Source of the DNA: Planctomycetota bacterium
GTDB taxonomy: Bacteria > Planctomycetota > Phycisphaerae > UBA1845
NCBI GenBank assembly: GCA_022561255.1
Contig: JADFRO010000105.1
Location: 1-8,889 of the forward strand
Reading direction: 5' to 3'
Length of the DNA stretch: 8,889 bases
Position 1 is the first letter of the stretch; every line of letters begins with the position of its first letter. A program made the translations under genes and the position numbers. Of the stretch, positions 1 through 5,685 are shown piece by piece. Below the pieces are notes generated by a model. The model ran no database searches. It saw only the letters and a program-made list of their open reading frames with translations, and was not told the DNA's origin.

Positions 1-277
1 GGAAGTTGTTGGCGTTGCCACCGCAGCAACCGAAAGTGAACGGCTCACACGCGTCGGTTTTCGTGTTGTGGAAGAAGCGTGGGCACACCCCGTCGCAGGG
101 TCCGACCTCGGCTGGCAATGTGCATATATCGCCCTCCGCAGAAGCTTCGCCCTCCGCAGGAGTATCCCCTTGCGGATCACCCTGCGCAATCCCGGAGAGA
201 GCGAGCAGCCCGCACGCGGCGAGGAGCTTCGCTCTCCGCAGGAGCATGATCGTTAACCACGTTCGAATAGTTGGCAT
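1..277 (-). CDS. Exported Kunitz/BPTI-domain protein (3' end outside window)
   Basis: The 92 visible residues begin with a basic start, a hydrophobic stretch (about residues 18-31) and a likely cleavage site near AQG-DP, so the protein is probably exported. A Kunitz domain starts at C52: C-x8-C (52, 61), x15, C77, x7, C85, then GGNANNF, matching the BPTI spacing of Cys5, 14, 30 and 38. The last two Kunitz cysteines lie beyond the edge. Kunitz domains usually inhibit serine proteases, but the P1 position after C61 is Asp rather than Lys/Arg, so trypsin inhibition is unlikely. Two extra cysteines, C65 and C84, sit at BPTI positions 18 and 37. The 18-bp repeat supplies part of the signal region (LLRRAKLLA) and the linker (TPAEGEASAEGD). 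I chose the ATG at 277 because GGAAGG lies 9 nt upstream; the ATG at 247 is an alternative. The domain call is firm; the target is unknown. Confidence 0.85.
   Translation of the reverse strand, partial: MPTIRTWLTIMLLRRAKLLAACGLLALSGIAQGDPQGDTPAEGEASAEGDICTLPAEVGPCDGVCPRFFHNTKTDACEPFTFGCCGGNANNF
131..176. repeat. 18-bp repeat cluster, two units plus a decayed third
   Basis: Two consecutive 18-bp units (131-148 and 149-166) match the form GCCCTCCGCAGGAGCTTC. The first carries GAAG for GGAG. A weaker remnant (CCCTTGCGG) follows. The cluster lies inside the Kunitz gene, where it is read on the minus strand as the acidic linker TPAEGEASAEGD between the signal peptide and the inhibitor domain. Confidence 0.85.
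221..247. repeat. 18-bp repeat copy within the Kunitz signal-peptide region
   Basis: GAGGAGCTTC followed by GCTCTCCGCAGGAGC matches the repeat core with its GGAGCTTC flank. On the minus strand it encodes LLRRAKLLA, the basic-to-hydrophobic junction of the signal peptide, and it includes the alternative ATG at 247. Confidence 0.75.
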
Positions 278-286
278 GGTTCGAAA

Positions 287-292
287 CCTTCC
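287..292 (-). promoter_or_regulatory. Ribosome binding site of the Kunitz-domain gene
   Basis: GGAAGG on the minus strand lies 9 nt before the ATG at 277. It favours that start over the internal ATG at 247, which has only repeat sequence before it. Confidence 0.45.
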
Positions 293-439
293 CCGGGAGC
301 GTTTGGCCGCTCCACCGTAACGAATAAAGGTTGCGCCGAAGACGGCGAAATGTCAAGTAATTCATGGAGCGAGAGCCGTTTTCCACACGTCCGTACGGAA
401 GCCGCAGCAACGGACAATCAATCGAAGAGTTGCGTTCCA

Positions 440-524
440 TGGGCAAGGTGGGACTCGAACCCACACCCGGTTTTCACCAGAGGGGCTTTTAAGGCCCCAG
501 CGTCTGCCATTCCGCCACTCGCCC
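440..524 (-). tRNA. tRNA-Leu(UAA)
   Basis: A complete class II tRNA of 85 nt can be folded on the minus strand. The acceptor stem is GGGCGAG with CTTGCCC (one G-U pair), and the discriminator is A at 440. The anticodon stem GGGGC/GCCCC holds the loop CTTAAAA, giving anticodon UAA (plus-strand bases 489-491). The long variable arm is CTGGT-GAAA-ACCGG, as expected for leucine, and the T arm is GTGGG-TTCGAGT-CCCAC. CCA is not encoded; the bases after the discriminator are TGG. It reads UUA codons and, by wobble, UUG. Confidence 0.97.
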
Positions 525-860
525 GGACTGTGAACATAGGGTCTCGCTGGGCCGCGAGCCATAAGGTATCCCACCTGCATTCCATTTGTTCCTTGCACGT
601 CCGCCGCCGTGCTGGCAGGATACGACCATGAAACCACGACGCAAGGGCTGGATGGCGAGGAGCAACTGCGCTCCGCAGGAGTCAATTTCCACAGGAGTGT
701 CGCTCTCCGCAGGAGTGTCGCCCTCCGCAGGAGTGTCGCCCTCCGCAGGAGCTTCGCCGGGAATCGGAGTCTTACACGAATGCGAGGCCGCTCGATTCCA
801 ACGGAAGACGGCGGTCCGCGTGATGGACTCGCCGCGACAGCCAAGTCTTACGGTCCGCAG
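525..860. other. Non-coding stretch between tRNA-Leu and the TMTC-like gene
   Basis: This 336-bp gap must hold the promoter of the minus-strand tRNA (near 525-600) and that of the plus-strand TMTC-like gene. I find no convincing -35/-10 pair for either. Its main content is the repeat cluster at 668-755. The frame of the following gene stays open back to an ATG at 609, but that extension is mostly repeat-encoded LRRSVA units with no family resemblance, so I treat it as non-coding. Confidence 0.55.
668..755. repeat. Main 18-bp tandem repeat array (three good units, two decayed)
   Basis: Three contiguous 18-bp units occupy 702-719, 720-737 and 738-755. They differ only at unit position 3 (T or C) and in the last four bases (TGTC or CTTC). 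Before them are a diverged unit at 668-685 and a 16-bp remnant at 686-701. Each core CTCCGCAGGAG can pair CTCC with GGAG around GCA, and the GGAG of one unit can also pair with the CTCC of the next. No frame of the unit contains a stop codon on either strand. Confidence 0.9.
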
Positions 861-2978
861 ATGAGTCGGGAAGCGTCGCTTTCCCAACGAACGTCGCCCT
901 CCGCAGGAGCTTCGCCCTTTGCAGGAGCGGAACTGGCATGCGCCTGTGTCGCGATCGCGTGCTTCATCAACGTTCTTCCCAACGATTATTGTTACGACGA
1001 CGGCCCCGTCGTTCGTGATAGCAGCCACGTTAACGACTCCGGCAAATGGCTCGACATCTGGACGACCGACTACTGGTTTCATGCTCAACCGGATTGGGCT
1101 CATCGTGACCTGCTCTACCGACCGGTGACGATTTCGTCGTACCGCCTGCTACGTGCGATCTTGGGCGAAGCTCCGTGGCCTCAGCATCTCGCGAACATTC
1201 TTCTGCACGCCGTTGCGACGGTCCTCGTCGTGATTCTCTGCCGAGGAGTCATGCGCAGCGGACGAGCGGCCGTTGCATCGGGGCTTGTGTTCGCTGTACT
1301 GCCCATTCATACGGAAGTCGTCGCCAGCGTGGTGGGGCGTGCCGATCTGCTCGCAACGGTCGGCATGTTGACGGCTGTACTATGTCATGCACGGTCGATG
1401 GCGATTTCCCCGAGGCCCAACGTGTGGCGATGGCGTCTGATTGCGGCGGTTGCGGTGTTCGTAGCCATGGGGTCGAAGGAAAGCGGAGTGACCGCCGGGG
1501 CGATCGTGATCCTGTGCGACGCGTATGCGTGTCGTCACGGGGGACCGACCGCGCCGATGCAGGGATGGTGGAGTCTCGCCACGTTGCGGCGGTTAGCTTA
1601 CCTGCTGATCCCGATCGCGGTATACGGGTTTCTCAGATACAACGCCCTGGACGGCCGGCTGTTTCAGACGCCGGGGCTGACGAAAACCGTCAATGTTCTT
1701 GTCGACGCGCCCAATTGGCAACACGCTCTAGGGGCGATGCAGTTGTGGGGCATGTACTGGGCGAAGACGCTTTGGCCAAGTGTGCTGTGCATCGACTACT
1801 CGGTTCACGCTGTTCGTCTGGCGACAACGGCGGCCGACCTTCACATAATCCTTGGTTCGTTTGTCTCGATCGCGCTGGCCTTGACCTGTTGGCGAACCTG
1901 GCGTCGCGGGTTCTTCGCCGTTTCGTTCGTTGTGGTCGCACTCGTAATCACCTACGCCCCAACGGCCAACGTCCTCGTCGTAATACAGGTCTTTTTTGCT
2001 GAGCGGATTTGGTATCTTCCGTCGGTGTGGGTTGCGATCTTGATCGGCTGGTGTGTGGGAGAAGCCACGCGCTACGCTCCATTCCGTTTGTTGGGAGTCG
2101 CCGCTCTGCTGGCGATGGGGGCTCGAAGCGTCATTCGCAACGCGGAGTGGCGCGACAACGGGACGCTTTACGCCGCCGCGTATCGCGTTCATCCGGATGC
2201 TGTTCAATGTCTACACTTGTACGGCAAGTGGCTCGCGACTCACGGGCGGATCGATGAAGCGCTCCCACTCCTCGACAGGGCGGTCGCCATCGACATGGGG
2301 TACACCGACGCACATCGAACGTTGGGACGCGCGCATCTCGCTGCCGGGAACGTACCTTTGGCGCTACGCCACCTTCAAATCGCGAACATGCAGGTTTCCG
2401 GGCACGGAGCCACGGTGGAGGTCCTACAGAGAGCGCGCGACGCGATGGCTGCTGTCTCGTCGCAGGACTTGGTGAGTCTCCGACGGGCTGCGGAGTTACG
2501 AGCCGGCGACGCCGAAGTCCAACTGCAACTTGTGCGTAGGCTGAGGGACATTGGCCAAGTCACGGAAGCGCGCGACTACATGCGTAGTCACGACGATCAG
2601 TTTAGAGACAACGCCGGCTGGCAAGTGGAGTTTGCCGTGACGCTCGTATTTCTGAATCGGCCGGACGAAGCCATCGATCGCTACCGCCGAGCCGTGACGC
2701 TGGACCACAACAATCCGCAGGTCGCCGTGGAGTTGGCCATGCTATTGGTCGAGCGACGCGAGGGGAACGATCTTGCCGAAGCCACCGAGCTGGCGGACGC
2801 GGCATCGCGCATCGCCCCGGGTCTACCCTCCGTTTTGGTCTGCCGTGCGGAGCTGGAGGCGCTTAGTGGCAACCTCGCCGGCGCGCGAGCTCTGTATCTC
2901 GATGCGATCCGAGGCCTGCCCACCGACAACCCGCTGCGACGTGTTTACCAAGAGCGTCTCGGTGTTCTCGGGGGTTGA
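861..2978 (+). CDS. TMTC-like membrane protein with C-terminal TPRs
   Basis: The 705-residue product matches the TMTC architecture: a GT-C-type multi-pass membrane domain followed by TPRs. In eukaryotes TMTC1-4 are ER O-mannosyltransferases; the bacterial substrate is unknown, so glycosyl transfer is an inference. Family landmarks are YDDGPVV (45-51) after the first membrane helix, LYRPVT (85-90), GRADLLA (159-165), GSKESGVT (204-211), PTAN (367-370) and AERIWYLPS (380-388). Hydrophobic helices run through to about 420. TPR-like helix pairs lie near 446-513 and 583-688, including GRIDEALPLLDRAVAID and NRPDEAIDRYRRAVTLD. The YDD aspartates are the likely catalytic candidates. Residues 5-22 (with TSPSAGASPFAG) come from the 18-bp repeat. 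I chose ATG 861 because homology begins just after it; ATG 780, with GGAG 10 nt upstream, and ATG 609 are in-frame alternatives. It converges with the next gene. Confidence 0.9.
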   Translation: MSREASLSQRTSPSAGASPFAGAELACACVAIACFINVLPNDYCYDDGPVVRDSSHVNDSGKWLDIWTTDYWFHAQPDWAHRDLLYRPVTISSYRLLRAILGEAPWPQHLANILLHAVATVLVVILCRGVMRSGRAAVASGLVFAVLPIHTEVVASVVGRADLLATVGMLTAVLCHARSMAISPRPNVWRWRLIAAVAVFVAMGSKESGVTAGAIVILCDAYACRHGGPTAPMQGWWSLATLRRLAYLLIPIAVYGFLRYNALDGRLFQTPGLTKTVNVLVDAPNWQHALGAMQLWGMYWAKTLWPSVLCIDYSVHAVRLATTAADLHIILGSFVSIALALTCWRTWRRGFFAVSFVVVALVITYAPTANVLVVIQVFFAERIWYLPSVWVAILIGWCVGEATRYAPFRLLGVAALLAMGARSVIRNAEWRDNGTLYAAAYRVHPDAVQCLHLYGKWLATHGRIDEALPLLDRAVAIDMGYTDAHRTLGRAHLAAGNVPLALRHLQIANMQVSGHGATVEVLQRARDAMAAVSSQDLVSLRRAAELRAGDAEVQLQLVRRLRDIGQVTEARDYMRSHDDQFRDNAGWQVEFAVTLVFLNRPDEAIDRYRRAVTLDHNNPQVAVELAMLLVERREGNDLAEATELADAASRIAPGLPSVLVCRAELEALSGNLAGARALYLDAIRGLPTDNPLRRVYQERLGVLGG
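878..928. repeat. 18-bp repeat units inside the TMTC-like coding sequence
   Basis: A good unit at 896-913 (GCCCTCCGCAGGAGCTTC) is followed by a shorter one at 914-928 and preceded by a diverged 18-mer at 878-895. They keep the reading frame and encode the Ser/Pro/Ala/Gly-rich leader just before the first membrane helix. Confidence 0.8.
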
Positions 2979-3029
2979 GCTGCTGGCGGGAACGGTGCCT
3001 TCGCTCCGGAACCTATGCGCGGGGCGCAC

Positions 3030-3062
3030 AAAAAAAGTCCGGAGCCCGAGGGCTCCGGACTT
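3030..3062 (-). terminator. Intrinsic terminator of the cysteine-repeat protein gene
   Basis: A stem of about 12 bp (AGTCCGGAGCCC with its complement) closes on a very small loop at 3047-3050. On the minus strand it runs straight into a seven-T tract. On the plus strand only two T follow, so it mainly serves the minus-strand gene ending at 3106, though the hairpin may also slow transcription arriving from the TMTC-like gene. Confidence 0.9.
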
Positions 3063-3105
3063 CGACAACCATCCGGTCGGGAGAGGTTGTCGTGTGGTCG
3101 GAAGC

Positions 3106-3906
3106 TTAGGACGCGAGCGCCGCGGCGGCTGCCGCTACGATCGCGCGAATCTTCGCCTGTGTTAGCATAAGTTTGGCGGACGTTCCGCACGGCGTTTTCT
3201 CATCGCCAACGACAAAGGTCATGGGCTTGCCCGTCTCTTTGGCGCTCGAGCCGGCCATCTTGTCGCAGCAGAACGACTTACCGCTGACGTCGTAGGTCAT
3301 CTTTACGCCGTCGGCGGCTGTTGCAACGAGCTTGGCGACGGTCTCAGCCTTCGCCTTGTCGGCAAAATCGAACCCGCCAACGCGGTAGGCGATCGTCTTG
3401 TGAGCCTTCTTCGCCATGCTCTTGGCAGTTACTGGGCAGCCAACGCAGTCACCACCGACGGTGTACCGCAGCGACGTAAGCGCCGAGAGCTCTTTGTCAA
3501 GGAGAGCGGTAAGTTGAACCTTCGCTTCGCCTTCGCTCTTCAAGACGGTATCACCGATCAGGTACTGGATGGGCTTTCCGGCTGTCTTGGCCATGGCCGC
3601 GGCAGCATGCGGGCAGCACGTCACGTCATCGCCAACCTGATACTTGATCGAAGGCAGGGCGGCGAGGATCGCCTCGATCTTGCTATCGGCGGCATAGGCC
3701 ACCGTGGTCGCCGCGCTCTTGCTGCACGGCGCCTTTCCGCTTGTCAGCTTGGCGCCGCAAGGAGCCTTACCGGCCGGAGCGTCGGCTGAAACCCTTTGGA
3801 CGGTCTTGCCAGCCGTCTTGTCCTCTTCGGGGCACAAGGCGCTAGCGGAGATTGCGAAACATCCGACCGCGACGGCGGCCAACAGTGTGGTGATCTTCTT
3901 GTTCAT
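3106..3906 (-). CDS. Exported protein with three cysteine-pair repeats, function unknown
   Basis: The 266-residue product has a clear signal peptide (MNKKITTLLAAVAVGC..., cleavage near ASA at 23). A short cysteine-containing segment follows, in which GKAPC occurs twice (46-50, 57-61). Three repeats of about 57 residues begin near 87, 146 and 203. Each has the pattern [ILM]-x-Y-x-V, a cysteine motif (CC at 97-98, CVGC at 154-157, CC at 213-214), then A-x-x-x-A-K, GKPI-like residues and a second aromatic-V/I-G strand. The second cysteine is present in all three. I do not recognise a named family. Paired cysteines in an exported protein suggest metal binding or disulfide/redox work, but no substrate can be read from the sequence. 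The ATG is supported by AAGGAG 7 nt upstream. The gene has its own terminator and lies 85 bp after queD on the same strand. Confidence 0.9.
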   Translation of the reverse strand: MNKKITTLLAAVAVGCFAISASALCPEEDKTAGKTVQRVSADAPAGKAPCGAKLTSGKAPCSKSAATTVAYAADSKIEAILAALPSIKYQVGDDVTCCPHAAAAMAKTAGKPIQYLIGDTVLKSEGEAKVQLTALLDKELSALTSLRYTVGGDCVGCPVTAKSMAKKAHKTIAYRVGGFDFADKAKAETVAKLVATAADGVKMTYDVSGKSFCCDKMAGSSAKETGKPMTFVVGDEKTPCGTSAKLMLTQAKIRAIVAAAAAALAS

Positions 3907-3913
3907 CGAGAGG

Positions 3914-3919
3914 CTCCTT
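3914..3919 (-). promoter_or_regulatory. Strong ribosome binding site of the cysteine-repeat gene
   Basis: AAGGAG on the minus strand lies 7 nt before the ATG at 3906. It is the clearest Shine-Dalgarno site in the window and fixes the start, suggesting good expression. Confidence 0.8.
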
Positions 3920-3943
3920 AGGTTTGGGGTGAACTGTCGTTAA

Positions 3944-3966
3944 GGTAGGAAGGCTTTCCCCCTACC
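3944..3966 (-). other. Stem-loop between queD and the cysteine-repeat gene
   Basis: GGTAGG (3944-3949) and CCTACC (3961-3966) form a 6-bp stem around an 11-base loop, 38 nt upstream of the start codon at 3906. No T-tract follows on the minus strand, so it is a poor terminator for queD. It could be a 5' leader hairpin of the next gene, or chance. Confidence 0.3.
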
Positions 3967-3991
3967 GATTATCCGTAACGTCTTCTTGCGC

Positions 3992-4420
3992 CTACCCGCG
4001 GTACTCGCAACGAGAGGAGCACGTTTCTGCGATCGTCACCTGAGCGAGTTGTGGAAGTCTTGGCGCAAGCCGCATCCAAATCCACCTTGCCAGGTTCTCC
4101 GCCGTTGGGTTCTCCAGTCCCTCAATCTCGTTAAGATAACGATGATCCAAGCGCTCCTCCAACGGAGCAAAAGCTCGTTTGATGTCCGCGAAGTCGAGGA
4201 GCCATCCGGTATGCCGATCCGCTTCGCCCTCGCATACCACCTCAACCCGAAAGCTGTGGCCATGAAGCCTGCCACACTTGTGCCCCGCCGGGGCGTTCGG
4301 CAGACGGTGGGCGGCCTCGAACGTAAACGCTCGCACCAAACGAACCTGCCGACTGGCCGAGGACTCCTCCGACTGTGTCGAACATTCTACCCTTTTGATT
4401 TCCCCAGAGTGCCGAATCAT
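3992..4420 (-). CDS. queD: 6-carboxytetrahydropterin synthase (QueD/PTPS family)
   Basis: The product belongs to the 6-pyruvoyl-tetrahydropterin synthase fold. In the queuosine pathway QueD converts dihydroneopterin triphosphate to 6-carboxy-tetrahydropterin in the cytoplasm. From ATG 4420 (142 residues), the zinc ligands are H38 (FEAAHRLPN), H53 and H55 (GRLHGHSF). The catalytic cysteine is C49 (GHKCGRL), the Asp/His pair is D92-H93 (LDHRYLN), the NPTAENLA motif follows, and E132 (AETCSS) binds the pterin. All key residues are present. About 25 residues precede the conserved domain, more than usual. A GTG at 4462 would add 14 more, so the start is uncertain, and neither start has a clear Shine-Dalgarno site. 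No other queuosine gene is nearby. A BH4-type PTPS role is possible, but the compact form fits QueD better. Confidence 0.92.
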   Translation of the reverse strand: MIRHSGEIKRVECSTQSEESSASRQVRLVRAFTFEAAHRLPNAPAGHKCGRLHGHSFRVEVVCEGEADRHTGWLLDFADIKRAFAPLEERLDHRYLNEIEGLENPTAENLARWIWMRLAPRLPQLAQVTIAETCSSRCEYRG

Positions 4421-4552
4421 GCGTAACACTTCTGTGTCAAGGCCAAAGTCAGAGACGCACACGGACAGACGGCACGTCCGACGCGACGATTTTTTACAAA
4501 TGTGACCTTACCGGACCGTCAGAGCCGCTCAACCCAGCCGCAGAATCTATAG

Positions 4553-5641
4553 TTATTTCTCCTTGCGAGACAGGCCCAGTAGCTCGATCTTAAAAAAGAG
4601 CGTGTCGCCCGGATGGATGAGCGGGGGCTTTCCCAGGTCAGCGAAACCGAGCTCCGGCGGGACGATCAGCGTCCTGACGCCGCCCTCGCGCATGCCGAGA
4701 ATCCCCTCTCGCAATCCCTTGAGGAGCGTGTTGACCGGCAGCTTGCCCGGCTTGTTCCACCGCGTTACGGAACTATCGAACTCCGTGCCGTCGACCAGTG
4801 TTCCGACGAAATCGATCTCCACCGTATCGTCGTCGAGCGGAAAGGCGCCCGAGCCGACTCGGTGATCGATGTAACGAAGACCGGTCGCGCTTTCGTGGAC
4901 TTTGAGTTCTGGGTTGTTCCTAAGAAGGTCGAGGATCCAGAATCCTACCGGGTCGAGCTCTCGCTCGCGGAATGCGTCCGCGTTCAACTTGGCCAGCCTA
5001 CGGTCCAACTTCGTCACGAGGACGATCGACTTAATCACGACCGGCTTGACCGGCACGACGTCCAGTAGACCTGCGGCGTAGTTGGGGTGCGTAGACAGCG
5101 GCGAGTCGCCGATTTTTTTTACAACGTCGAACCCGTTCGTAACGTGGCCGAAAACAGTGTATGCGGTGCGATCGCGCAGCAGATCGAGCGACGGGTTGTC
5201 CTTCAGGTTGATGAAGAACTGTGACTTGGCCGAGTTCCGGATCAACGGGTTGCGATACATGGTGATCGTTCCGCGCTCGTTCTTGCGCCCACGGCGCGAT
5301 TCTTCTCTGATCGCTGAACGATGACCCTCGGTCTTCTCCTTGAGTTCGGGGGTGTAGCCGCCGCCCTGGATCACGGCGTCGGTGACGCGATGGAAGATCG
5401 TTCCGTTGTAGAACCCATCTCTTGCGTAGTCGAGAAAGTTCATGACCGTCAGCGGCGCGATTTCCGCGTCGAGTTCGAGTGTGATCTCGCCCAATGACGT
5501 TTTGATTTTTACGGTCGGATGGACCGTTTGGGGGCCCTTGGGTGCAGCTACCGTCGTAAGGCATCCAAGACCCAGGGCAGCAAGCACAGCCGCGATCGAT
5601 GCCGCCGGAAGCGTACGCCGTGTCATCATGAGGTTTCGCAT
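4553..5641 (-). CDS. Exported cyclophilin-FKBP fusion with degenerate active sites
   Basis: This 362-residue protein joins an N-terminal cyclophilin domain (about 43-212) to a C-terminal FKBP domain (about 255-357), making a dual-family prolyl isomerase. A signal peptide (MTRRTLPAAS then a hydrophobic run) points to the periplasm. In the cyclophilin domain R85 of FHRV, Q92 and the SQFF motif are kept, but the Phe-Met pair (CypA 60-61) is Ala-Val (89-90) and AMAR is TMYR. In the FKBP domain D289 is kept, while the equivalents of FKBP12 Tyr26, Trp59 and Tyr82 are Phe278, Leu310 and Phe333. Activity is therefore probably weak or altered; a chaperone or binding role is possible. The frame is open to a TTG at 5677, but ATG 5641 or the ATG pair at 5629/5626 gives a normal signal peptide. 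It follows the paralogue by 44 bp, probably in one operon. Confidence 0.92.
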   Translation of the reverse strand: MRNLMMTRRTLPAASIAAVLAALGLGCLTTVAAPKGPQTVHPTVKIKTSLGEITLELDAEIAPLTVMNFLDYARDGFYNGTIFHRVTDAVIQGGGYTPELKEKTEGHRSAIREESRRGRKNERGTITMYRNPLIRNSAKSQFFINLKDNPSLDLLRDRTAYTVFGHVTNGFDVVKKIGDSPLSTHPNYAAGLLDVVPVKPVVIKSIVLVTKLDRRLAKLNADAFRERELDPVGFWILDLLRNNPELKVHESATGLRYIDHRVGSGAFPLDDDTVEIDFVGTLVDGTEFDSSVTRWNKPGKLPVNTLLKGLREGILGMREGGVRTLIVPPELGFADLGKPPLIHPGDTLFFKIELLGLSRKEK

Positions 5642-5685
5642 TCGTTCACTGTCGGGAGGCGAAAACTTCGACCCCAAACGTGTGC

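Noticed and set aside
323..356. Possible promoter of the Kunitz gene: TTGACA at 351-356 (minus strand)
   Set aside because: The nearest AT-rich -10-like hexamer is 22 bp away and the spacer contains a CGCCG/CGGCG hairpin, so the pair does not make a normal sigma-70 promoter.
440..524. tRNA-Leu as an integration site for a mobile element
   Set aside because: I see no second copy of the tRNA 3' end and no integrase or phage gene in the window. The surrounding repeats are short and also occur inside genes.
702..755. Regular short repeats resembling a small CRISPR array
   Set aside because: The units are 18 bp and directly contiguous, with no unique spacers between them, and no cas genes are present.
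362..1103. Long minus-strand open frames carrying LLRRAT or PAEGDT repeats opposite the TMTC-like gene start
   Set aside because: They exist because the repeat has no stops in any frame. They overlap the tRNA or the well-supported TMTC-like gene and show no family motifs outside the repeat.
1175..2002. A 275-codon plus-strand frame inside the TMTC-like gene
   Set aside because: It is in another frame of a gene with clear family motifs and hydrophobic helices. Its Arg/Ser/Cys-rich translation is typical of a shadow frame.
4435..4440. TTGACA on the minus strand just upstream of queD
   Set aside because: No -10-like hexamer occurs at 16-18 bp spacing, and transcription from it would start inside the queD coding region.
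5600..5677. Lipoprotein signal in the second cyclophilin-FKBP protein (LGLGC)
   Set aside because: The residue at -3 from the cysteine is Gly rather than Leu, Val or Ile, so the lipobox is poor. An ordinary signal peptide explains it as well.
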